Source: an uncultured Methanobrevibacter sp.
Lineage (GTDB): Archaea; Methanobacteriota; Methanobacteria; Methanobacteriales; Methanobacteriaceae
Length of the DNA: 5,987 nucleotides
Assembly: GCF_937898925.1 (NCBI RefSeq)
Contig: NZ_CALDKF010000047.1
Location: 1 to 5,987 of the forward strand
Reading direction: 5' to 3'
Shown: piece after piece, positions 1-5,056 of the stretch
Position numbering within the stretch: the first letter of the stretch is position 1
Layout: every line of letters starts with the position of its first letter
Position numbers and translations under genes: made by a program
Notes under the pieces: model-generated
What the model was told of the DNA's origin: nothing
Database searches by the model: none
What the model saw: only the letters and a program-made list of their open reading frames with translations

Positions 1-62
1 ATGATAATTTCTAAGTAAAAAAATGTTTTGATTTATTTAAAATAACAAGCGTTATAAATAAT

Positions 63-752
63 GACATTAAATTAGAACAAGCTCAAAAAGCATTCGACAG
101 CTTGACACTTACAACAAGCTATGAAGAAGCAGCAGAAGATGCAGACCTTGTTATTGAAGCAATTGCAGAAGACCCTGCACAAAAAATCCCATTCTATGAG
201 GAATTGGCAAAATACTTGCCTGAAAAGACAATTGTTGTAACCAACTCATCCACATTGCTTCCAAGTCAGTTTGCAGAACACACAGGACGCCCTGAAAAGT
301 ATCTTGCATTCCACTTTGCAAACAATATCTGGGCTCAAAACACTGCTGAAGTAATGCCACACCCTGGAACAGATCCACAATACTTCGATGCAATCGTTCA
401 ATTTGCAGAAGACATAAACATGGTTCCAATCAAAGTATTGAAAGAGCAACCAGGATACGTCCTAAACTCCTTGCTTGTACCATTCCTCTCAGCAGGACAA
501 GCTTTATGGGCAGAAGAGGTTGCAGATCCTGAAACAATTGACTTGACCTGGAGACTTGCTACTGGTTCACCAAACGGCCCATTCCAAATTTTAGATATTG
601 TAGGTCTTACAACTGCATATAACATTGTCATTATGGACCCTAGATCCAAAGACCCTGACACCACTCAAGGAAAAATAGCTGCAAAGCTTAAGGCAAAAAT
701 AGATGCTGGCGAAACCGGTATCAATGCAGGAAAAGGATTCTACGAATATTAA
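63..752 (+). pseudogene. 3-hydroxyacyl-CoA dehydrogenase, 5'-truncated remnant
   Basis: The product matches the NAD-dependent 3-hydroxyacyl-CoA dehydrogenase family, which interconverts 3-hydroxyacyl-CoA and 3-oxoacyl-CoA in the cytoplasm. Counting from the TTG at 102, the visible catalytic elements are the Ser pair in TNSSTLLPSQ (S49/S50), His in AFHFANN (H71), Glu in TAEVMPHPG (E83) and Asn in PGYVLNSLLVPFL (N122), followed by the C-terminal helical dimerisation domain ending in GKGFYEY. What is missing is the N-terminal Rossmann part with its GxGxxG motif, about 65-90 residues of a family usually near 290-320. Recognisable coding sequence starts around 60-70 (KLEQAQKAFDSL). Further upstream the frame is open only to a stop at 12-14, and all three forward frames carry stops before 60. 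The only canonical start is TTG at 102, which has no Shine-Dalgarno site and lies inside conserved sequence. The catalytic half is intact with no internal stop, so the loss is recent, or the left end is a rearrangement or assembly edge. Family assignment is firm; non-functionality is inference. Confidence 0.75.
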
Positions 753-785
753 TTGCCAATATTAGTAATATCTTAAACAATTTTT

Positions 786-834
786 AAATAAATGATGAAA
801 ATCATTTATTTTCTTTACTTTTTTTACAATTTTT
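786..834 (+). terminator. Hairpin plus T-rich tract after the dehydrogenase remnant
   Basis: A perfect 11-bp inverted repeat (AAATAAATGAT at 786-796, ATCATTTATTT at 801-811) closes a GAAA tetraloop and runs into T-rich sequence to about 834. It lies 33 bp past the stop. Archaeal polymerase mainly terminates at oligo-T, so the T-rich tract may be the active part. Confidence 0.65.
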
Positions 835-1034
835 ATTACTTTTTTTAAGAAATGTGAAATTAACCTAATTATTAAACTGTCCTAAATTTCTTAATTTAAA
901 TATCGATATTAATTTTTTTTAATTTAATAATTTTACAAAATAATAATAAAAATAATTATTATTAAAAAATGTTCATATAAATTAAATATTAACTAAACAT
1001 TAACCAGGATAAATGATAAAATATTAAATAAAAT

Positions 1035-1049
1035 AAAAAGATTTATAAA
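1035..1049 (+). promoter_or_regulatory. Probable archaeal promoter (BRE/TATA) of npdG
   Basis: A purine-rich BRE-like stretch (1035-1041) is followed by TTTATAAA at 1042-1049. Archaeal spacing of roughly 25 bp puts the start site near 1070-1075 and gives a leader of about 65 nt. A second TATA-like AATATAAA at 1058-1065 would start transcription nearer 1085-1090. The exact box cannot be fixed from sequence alone. Confidence 0.5.
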
Positions 1050-1076
1050 CATTTTCTAATATAAATATTAACAACG

Positions 1077-1094
1077 ATATATTGTACAATATAT
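1077..1094. promoter_or_regulatory. 18-bp perfect palindrome, candidate operator before npdG
   Basis: ATATATTGTACAATATAT is perfectly self-complementary around the GTAC centre. It lies 45 bp before the npdG start codon and close to the predicted transcription start. That position suits a dimeric repressor such as a winged-helix regulator. Palindromes are easier to get in A/T-rich DNA, but the central TTGTACAA is not purely A/T. No regulator gene is in the window, so the operator role is inference. Confidence 0.5.
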
Positions 1095-1139
1095 TATCAA
1101 AAGACTTTTTACAAAATTCAATATTTTAGGAGATAAAAA

Positions 1140-1823
1140 ATGATCGTAAGTGTAATTGGTGGAACTGGTCCACAAGGTTTAGGAATTGCTCTCAGATTAG
1201 CAATTGAAGGCGTCGAAGTTATTGTTGGTTCTCGTAAGGAAGAAAAAGCTTTAGATGTTGTTGCAGAAGCTAAAGAAAAATACGCAGACTACGACTTAAA
1301 CATCAAAGGTTTAGCTAACGAAGATGCAGCAAAAGAAGGAGACATCTTAATCCTAACTGTACCTCTCGCAGCACAAAAACCAACTGTAGAAGGAATCAAG
1401 GAATTCTGTACTGACAAAATCGTATTGGATGCAACTGTACCTTTAGAAACTGCAATTGGTGGAAAACCATTCAGATTCATTGACTTAATGGAAGGATCTG
1501 CAGCAGAAAGAACCGCATCCATCCTTGACGGAACCGGCGCAAAAGTTATCTGTGCATTCTGTAACATCAGTAACTCCCACTTATCCAACATTCCAGAAGA
1601 CATCGACTGTGACTGTTTGATTGCTGGTGACGACAAAGAAGCAAAAGAAATCGCAGCAGAACTCATCAACAAAATCCCTGGTGTAAGAACCATCGATACT
1701 GGAATCTTGGAAAAATCCAGAATCATCGAAAAGATCACTCCACTCCTTATCGGATTAAACATCAAATACAAATCCCATTACGGTGGACTCAGAATCACTG
1801 GTATTCCAAAATTAGATGAATAA
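1140..1823 (+). CDS. npdG: NADPH-dependent F420 reductase (F420H2:NADP+ oxidoreductase)
   Basis: This cytoplasmic enzyme transfers hydride between reduced deazaflavin cofactor F420 and NADP+. In methanogens it supplies NADPH for biosynthesis from F420H2. The 227-residue product has the family's usual length. It opens with the Rossmann nucleotide-binding loop IGGTGPQGLG (residues 6-15). The GSRK stretch at 30-33 ends the second strand, where Ser and Arg contact the 2'-phosphate of NADP in the characterised Archaeoglobus enzyme. Later conserved stretches are LTVPL (about 72-76), the region around LDATVPLE that helps bind F420, and the C-terminal GLRITGIP. The ATG at 1140 is supported by AGGAG at 1128-1132 with 7-nt spacing. 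The gene stands alone, with a promoter and palindrome upstream and a hairpin/oligo-T element just downstream. No damage is seen. Identification is highly confident. Confidence 0.96.
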   Translation: MIVSVIGGTGPQGLGIALRLAIEGVEVIVGSRKEEKALDVVAEAKEKYADYDLNIKGLANEDAAKEGDILILTVPLAAQKPTVEGIKEFCTDKIVLDATVPLETAIGGKPFRFIDLMEGSAAERTASILDGTGAKVICAFCNISNSHLSNIPEDIDCDCLIAGDDKEAKEIAAELINKIPGVRTIDTGILEKSRIIEKITPLLIGLNIKYKSHYGGLRITGIPKLDE

Positions 1824-1838
1824 ACTAAAAAACTTATT

Positions 1839-1887
1839 AAATTATTCTATTTCCATAGAATAATTTTTTCTATTTTTCTTTTTTTAA
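1839..1887 (+). terminator. Hairpin and oligo-T terminator of npdG
   Basis: A perfect 12-bp inverted repeat (AAATTATTCTAT at 1839-1850, ATAGAATAATTT at 1855-1866) has a TTCC loop and runs straight into T tracts up to about 1885. It starts 15 bp after the npdG stop codon. The T tracts alone would suit archaeal termination; the perfect stem makes it a strong candidate. Confidence 0.75.
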
Positions 1888-1921
1888 AATTCACCCCTTT
1901 TTATCATAATTTACTCTTTTT

Positions 1922-1931
1922 AGGAAGTGAT
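1922..1931 (+). promoter_or_regulatory. Shine-Dalgarno site that marks an ATA start
   Basis: AGGAAGTGAT differs at one base from the full anti-16S complement AGGAGGTGAT. It lies 7 nt, counted from the GGAAG core, before the ATA codon at 1935. The ATG at 1930 overlaps it but is in another frame and meets TAA at 1936. The site therefore supports initiation at 1935, or at an ATG recently mutated to ATA. Confidence 0.65.
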
Positions 1932-1934
1932 GAT

Positions 1935-2387
1935 ATAAACTGGAAATTCAAGAGCTTTGATGAACTTACAGCAAATGAACTATACGAAATTCTCAAACTA
2001 AGGGCAGAGGTATTTGTTGTTGAGCAGAATTGCCCTTATCAGGACTTGGATGACAAGGACCAATGTGCCTATCACTTGTTTTTGGAAGAGGAAGACAGTA
2101 CAACAGTCATAGCATTATTAAGGATTCTTCCTGAGAATATCGCATATGATGATATGGCAATCGGAAGAGTGATTGTCAAGAAATCCTATAGGGGACAAGG
2201 GCTCTCAAGAATCATGATGAAGAAGGCAATTGACTTCATTACAGAGGATTTAGGTAAAAAGAGAATAAAGCTATCTGGACAGGCTTATTTAACTGAATTC
2301 TATGAGGATTTAGGTTTTAAAAAGGTATCTGACCTTTATCTGGAAGATGGGATAGACCATTATGAGTTTTTATATGAAATAAAATAA
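1935..2387 (+). CDS. ElaA-like GNAT N-acetyltransferase with apparent ATA start
   Basis: The product belongs to the GNAT superfamily and resembles the ElaA group, which moves an acetyl group from acetyl-CoA to an amine acceptor; the acceptor is unknown. Read from 1935 it is 150 residues, the usual ElaA length. It has the family's N-terminal block NWKFKSFDEL, then LKLRAEVFVVEQNCPYQDLD (about 20-39). The acetyl-CoA loop is YRGQGLS (about 85-91) after strand IGRVIV, and the C-terminal part is FYEDLGF. The start is odd. Between the npdG stop at 1821 and the TTG at 2046 the frame has no ATG, GTG or TTG, and starting at TTG would remove the conserved first 37 residues. A strong Shine-Dalgarno site points to ATA at 1935. 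Either ATA is used, or a point mutation (ATG to ATA) has weakened or silenced the gene. The rest of the frame is undamaged. An automatic caller would probably report 2046-2387. Confidence 0.85.
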   Translation: MNWKFKSFDELTANELYEILKLRAEVFVVEQNCPYQDLDDKDQCAYHLFLEEEDSTTVIALLRILPENIAYDDMAIGRVIVKKSYRGQGLSRIMMKKAIDFITEDLGKKRIKLSGQAYLTEFYEDLGFKKVSDLYLEDGIDHYEFLYEIK

Positions 2388-2483
2388 TTCAATTTTATTA
2401 ATGAAAATAAGATTAATGAATTGGATAAGAAATGAATAAAACTTAATTAGGTTATTAATTGGCAAATGGAAGAAAATAATAAG

Positions 2484-2493
2484 TTTTTAATAA
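2484..2493 (+). promoter_or_regulatory. Possible TATA box for the ABM-domain gene
   Basis: TTTTTAATAA at 2484-2493 follows a purine-rich, BRE-like stretch (about 2470-2483). It would put a start site near 2515, just ahead of the AAGGAG ribosome binding site at 2525-2530. The surrounding 150-bp gap is so A/T-rich that this is only suggestive. I see nothing else in the gap. Confidence 0.3.
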
Positions 2494-2537
2494 TAGTTAG
2501 AATAAACCCTTAAATAATAATCAAAAGGAGATTAATT

Positions 2538-2840
2538 ATGAGCTTTATTGTAGTTATGGCAGAACTTGCACCAAAAGAAGGTGCTGAAGACAAAATAATT
2601 CCTCTCGCAGAGGCATTGGTTGAAGAAACTCTTAAAGAAGAAGGAAACATTGATTACAAATTCCTAAAATCAGTTAAAGATGGCACATTCATGTTCGTTG
2701 AACAATGGGAAAGTGTAGAAGCATTAAGCAAACACATGGCTTCACCTCATTTCCAATTATTCTCAAAAGAATCTGCAGATTTAGCTGAAGGCATGGGCAT
2801 TAAAGTGCTTGGTGCTGAAGAAGTAAACTTATACGAATAA
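2538..2840 (+). CDS. ABM-domain protein, putative quinol monooxygenase family
   Basis: This 100-residue protein has the dimeric alpha+beta barrel (ferredoxin-like) fold of the antibiotic biosynthesis monooxygenase (ABM) family, close to the YgiN-type group. Visible family marks are the first strand FIVVMAEL with PKEGAED, the EGNIDYKF segment (35-42), strand FMFVEQWES (51-59), and EALSKHMASPHF (61-72) with the usual His residues. Length is normal for a single-domain member. YgiN relatives act on quinols, but many members have no known substrate. Methanobrevibacter-like methanogens are strict anaerobes that lack quinones, so the name should not be read as function. A role with another aromatic or redox compound is a guess. 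The ATG is supported by AAGGAG at 2525-2530. The gene appears monocistronic, with a hairpin/T8 element just downstream. Confidence 0.9.
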   Translation: MSFIVVMAELAPKEGAEDKIIPLAEALVEETLKEEGNIDYKFLKSVKDGTFMFVEQWESVEALSKHMASPHFQLFSKESADLAEGMGIKVLGAEEVNLYE

Positions 2841-2858
2841 ACAAACTTACTATTTTTC

Positions 2859-2894
2859 AAGATAAGTTTTTAACTTATCTTAACTATTTTTTTT
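2859..2894 (+). terminator. Hairpin and T8 terminator of the ABM-domain gene
   Basis: A perfect 10-bp inverted repeat (AAGATAAGTT at 2859-2868, AACTTATCTT at 2872-2881) has a 3-nt TTT loop and is followed by eight T at 2887-2894. It begins 19 bp after the stop codon and separates this gene from the transporter gene. Confidence 0.75.
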
Positions 2895-2935
2895 CAATGA
2901 TTAATTATTGAATGCACATTTTCTTAAGATATTTA

Positions 2936-2950
2936 AGAAAAATTTTATTA
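2936..2950 (+). promoter_or_regulatory. Possible BRE/TATA giving a leaderless transporter mRNA
   Basis: AGAAAAA at 2936-2942 followed by TTTTATTA at 2943-2950 resembles an archaeal BRE/TATA pair. Usual spacing puts transcription start close to 2972, at the ATG at 2974. That would explain why no Shine-Dalgarno site precedes this ATG. A/T-rich background lowers confidence. Confidence 0.35.
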
Positions 2951-2973
2951 AACTCTTTTTTAAGAATATTATT

Positions 2974-3882
2974 ATGAATATTATAAAAAATCTACCTTTG
3001 GCGATCACTGGATTGATCTTGGCTATTTTATCATTAGGCAAGATATTCACTGATTTCAGCGGCATATTTTTTATAATCGGTTCAATACTCATATTCCTAA
3101 TTCTATTAAAACTTGTTTTACACTTTGATGCATTCAACAATGAATTGAACAATTTGATTGCATTAAGCACATTCGGTACATTTTCAATGGCTTTAATGCT
3201 TTTCAGCACATACTTAAAACCACTGTTCATGCCATTATCCGAAAGCATTGCCTTTGGAATATGGATTTTAGGAATAATGATTCATCTATCAATAGCAATT
3301 GTCTTCACTAAAAAATATGTGATTGATGAATTTGACATTGAAACAGTATTTGCTACCTGGTGGATTGTTTACATTGGAATAACAATGGCTTCAATAACAG
3401 CTCCAGCATATGGCTTGGAAAAATATGGATTCATATTCTTTGGAATAGGATTTTTACTGATGATACCAACACTCATTTTAGTCTCATACAGATACCTTAA
3501 GTTTACTGCAATAGACGATCAATTTAAACCATTCATTTGCATTTACACTGCACTTTTCTCAATCCTTATTGTTGGCTACGTGAATGCATTGACTATTAAT
3601 GAAAACTTCTTAAGCCTAATCTACATAGGTGCATGTATTTTTTATATTTTTGCAATTTATCATGCAATAAGACTATTGATTTTAGAAAGATTGGAATTTG
3701 TGCCAAGCTTTTCAGCATTTACATTTCCATTTGTCATAAGCACAATAGCTACTGGAGAGGCATATAAGTTCTTTGGACTCAGTCTATTGAACCATATATT
3801 TTACATTCAAGCGGTTATAGCGCTTATTTTAGTGATTTATGTTTCATACAAATACTTTAGATTCTTAATGAAAACCAATTAA
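2974..3882 (+). CDS. TDT-family (SLAC1/TehA-like) membrane transporter
   Basis: This is an integral membrane protein of the tellurite-resistance/dicarboxylate transporter (TDT) family, related to TehA and the plant anion channel SLAC1. Members conduct anions or carry small organic acids; this one's substrate cannot be read from sequence. Counting from ATG 2974 (302 residues) I see ten hydrophobic helices near residues 8-24, 28-50, 61-80, 92-112, 124-146, 151-172, 186-208, 212-235, 244-266 and 273-294, the family's ten-helix topology. Helix 5 holds ATWWIVYIG and ITAPAYG. Helix 9 holds PSFSAFTFPFVIS, in the region where a pore-gating Phe lies in TehA/SLAC1. The frame also allows TTG at 2908, adding 22 basic residues; neither start has a Shine-Dalgarno site. 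I chose ATG because the family usually begins just before helix 1 and a TATA box fits a leaderless mRNA. The nitroreductase gene follows after 11 bp, so they are probably co-transcribed. Confidence 0.88.
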   Translation: MNIIKNLPLAITGLILAILSLGKIFTDFSGIFFIIGSILIFLILLKLVLHFDAFNNELNNLIALSTFGTFSMALMLFSTYLKPLFMPLSESIAFGIWILGIMIHLSIAIVFTKKYVIDEFDIETVFATWWIVYIGITMASITAPAYGLEKYGFIFFGIGFLLMIPTLILVSYRYLKFTAIDDQFKPFICIYTALFSILIVGYVNALTINENFLSLIYIGACIFYIFAIYHAIRLLILERLEFVPSFSAFTFPFVISTIATGEAYKFFGLSLLNHIFYIQAVIALILVIYVSYKYFRFLMKTN

Positions 3883-3893
3883 AAGGTGTTAGA

Positions 3894-4403
3894 ATGAATG
3901 CAATATTCAAAAGAAAAAGCATTAGAAAATTTTTAGATAAAGAAATAGAAGATGACAAGATTGAAAGACTTTTAAGGGCAGGAATGCAGGCACCATCTGC
4001 CATCAATTCACAGCCATGGGAATTCCTTGTAGTGAAAGATAAGGCTGGAATTGAAAAAATAGAAAACATGAGCCAATATTCAAAGCCTGCAAAGACATCT
4101 ACATGCTGCATAATACCTCTTTTCAATAAGGATTATACAGAAAGGTTTGAAGATTACAAATGGGTTCAGCAGGATATGGGAGCATGTACACAAAACATTT
4201 TACTTCAAGCTGTAGAGGAAGGACTCGGTGCAGTATGGCTTGGAACATATCCTGATGAGGATAGGGTAAATTATCTAAAGGAACATTTCAATATCCCAGA
4301 AAATGTCTATCCTTACTCTGTAATCGTTTTAGGATATCCTACAGAGGATTATACAGGTACTGATAGGTTCGATAAAAATAGAATCCATTATGAAAGCTAT
4401 TAG
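3894..4403 (+). CDS. Nitroreductase-family FMN-dependent oxidoreductase
   Basis: The 169-residue product is a nitroreductase-fold flavoprotein, normally a dimer that binds FMN between subunits and reduces nitro compounds, quinones or flavins with NAD(P)H. Family marks are the N-terminal RKSIRKF (7-13), where basic residues hold the FMN phosphate, APSAINSQPWEFLVV (33-47), QDMGACTQNILLQA (93-106), the GLGAVWLG loop (110-117) and the C-terminal RFDKNRIHYE (158-167). The length is typical of small archaeal and clostridial members. Its physiological substrate is unknown. The start at 3894 is set by AGGTG at 3884-3888, 5 nt ahead; a second ATG at 3898 is out of frame. It follows the transporter gene by 11 bp, so it is probably the second gene of a two-gene operon. 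Its 3' end is partly duplicated in the spacer that follows. Confidence 0.94.
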   Translation: MNAIFKRKSIRKFLDKEIEDDKIERLLRAGMQAPSAINSQPWEFLVVKDKAGIEKIENMSQYSKPAKTSTCCIIPLFNKDYTERFEDYKWVQQDMGACTQNILLQAVEEGLGAVWLGTYPDEDRVNYLKEHFNIPENVYPYSVIVLGYPTEDYTGTDRFDKNRIHYESY

Positions 4404-4466
4404 AAAAATAGAATAAATAATATAAAAATATAGACTCATTATGAAGTTTTAGAAAAATAAAATAAT
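4373..4466. repeat. Imperfect tandem copy of the nitroreductase 3' end
   Basis: About 45 bp at 4373-4417, covering the last ten codons and stop of the nitroreductase gene, recur in degenerate form at about 4423-4466. Shared blocks are TAAAAATA (4373 and 4423), CATTATGAA (4386 and 4437) and TTAGAAAAATA (4400 and 4449), with offsets of 49-51 bp. The second copy is interrupted by small indels and codes for nothing. It probably arose by local slippage or duplication. Confidence 0.6.
4451..4465 (-). terminator. Oligo-T stretch ending the cca-thpR transcript
   Basis: On the reverse strand, immediately past the thpR stop, the sequence reads as short T runs (the complement of AGAAAAATAAAATAA). That suits archaeal oligo-T termination. 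There is no clear hairpin, and I see no comparable T tract for the converging forward operon. Confidence 0.4.
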
Positions 4467-5041
4467 TAATTTAATTCAAACACTTTAACGTCCTCATAAA
4501 TTGGCCCTTGAGGAGTTAAAGTACTCTTTTTTAAGCATATTTTAGAAACAGTGAACTGTCCGATTTCAATATCTTCCAATTTTTCGATTGTTTGTCTGAT
4601 TTCCTTTTTGTTCTTAGGACTTTTCACTCTGCCAATGGTCAAATGAGAAATGAAGTTCCTTTCCTTCTTGAATCCTAATTTCTTGAATTCCTTATCAAGA
4701 TCCTTTTGAAGATTAATAATAGGAGAGCCTTCATCCAATCCTAACCAAAGGACCTTAATTACATTTTTATTTGGGAAACAGCCACAGTTTTTAATGTTCA
4801 AATCAAAAGAAGAGTAATTTTTTATGACTTTATTGACTGCATCGCTGATATCTCCCACCATATCAAAATCAATGTTTCCAAAGAACTTCAAGGTAAAATG
4901 CATGTTCTTTGATGGAACATACTTTATATTGGTATTTGTCTTCTTAAACTCCTTTTGAACATCTAAAATCTTAGGAACCAATTTTTGATCAATTTCAATG
5001 GCTAAAAAGCTTCTTATGGTTTCAGATTTATTTGCTTTCAT
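4466..5041 (-). CDS. thpR: RNA 2',3'-cyclic phosphodiesterase (2'-5' RNA ligase family)
   Basis: This 191-residue protein belongs to the 2H phosphoesterase superfamily, ThpR/LigT group. Members hydrolyse 2',3'-cyclic phosphate RNA ends and can join tRNA half-like molecules through a 2'-5' bond in vitro. Both catalytic HxTx motifs are present: HFTL (His48, Thr50) and HLTI (His133, Thr135), each beginning a conserved strand (HFTLKFFG and HLTIGRV). The N-terminal RSFLAIEID and the C-terminal STLTPQGPIYE block are also typical. Length is normal, and the ATG at 5041 has a GAGGA Shine-Dalgarno site at 5047-5051. It lies 15 bp after cca on the same strand. This order, which I recall from other Methanobacteriales, places two RNA 3'-end enzymes in one operon. 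Its cellular substrate is not established. Family assignment is highly confident. Confidence 0.96.
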   Translation of the reverse strand: MKANKSETIRSFLAIEIDQKLVPKILDVQKEFKKTNTNIKYVPSKNMHFTLKFFGNIDFDMVGDISDAVNKVIKNYSSFDLNIKNCGCFPNKNVIKVLWLGLDEGSPIINLQKDLDKEFKKLGFKKERNFISHLTIGRVKSPKNKKEIRQTIEKLEDIEIGQFTVSKICLKKSTLTPQGPIYEDVKVFELN

Positions 5042-5056
5042 AAAATTCCTCTTTAC

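Larger units (their letters stand above)
753..1139. other. A+T-rich intergenic spacer upstream of npdG
   Basis: This 387-bp spacer is almost purely A+T and has no credible gene on either strand. It contains the hairpin terminator at 786-811. A second weaker inverted repeat (TTAAGAAAT at 845-853 and ATTTCTTAA at 886-894) has a 32-nt loop. A third, purely A/T one (939-947 with 955-963) could easily be chance. The right end holds TATA-like boxes, an 18-bp palindrome and the npdG ribosome binding site. A further TATA-like CATATAAAT lies near 974-982. Confidence 0.8.

Noticed and set aside
792..848. Tiny hydrophobic reading frame (18 codons from ATG 792)
   Set aside because: It lies within the hairpin and T-rich terminator, so its Phe/Tyr-rich content follows from the T runs. 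It has no ribosome binding site.
939..963. A/T-only inverted repeat (9-bp arms)
   Set aside because: Its arms are only A and T inside an almost pure A/T spacer, so it is easily explained by chance; mentioned only in the spacer entry.
753..1139. Possible small RNA or riboswitch before npdG
   Set aside because: I found no conserved riboswitch elements or G/C-containing multi-stem fold. The leader predicted from the TATA box is only about 65 nt.
1289..1771. Long reverse-strand frame (160 codons) opposite npdG
   Set aside because: It is fully antisense to a firmly identified gene, shows no recognisable domain, and has the composition expected of a shadow frame.
1824..2387. npdG and the GNAT gene as one readthrough fusion
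   Set aside because: They share a frame with only the TAA at 1821 between them, but a strong terminator and a separate Shine-Dalgarno site lie between, so two genes is the better reading.
2901..3248. Reverse-strand frame of 115 codons opposite the transporter
   Set aside because: It is antisense to a membrane protein gene and lacks a ribosome binding site or family features.
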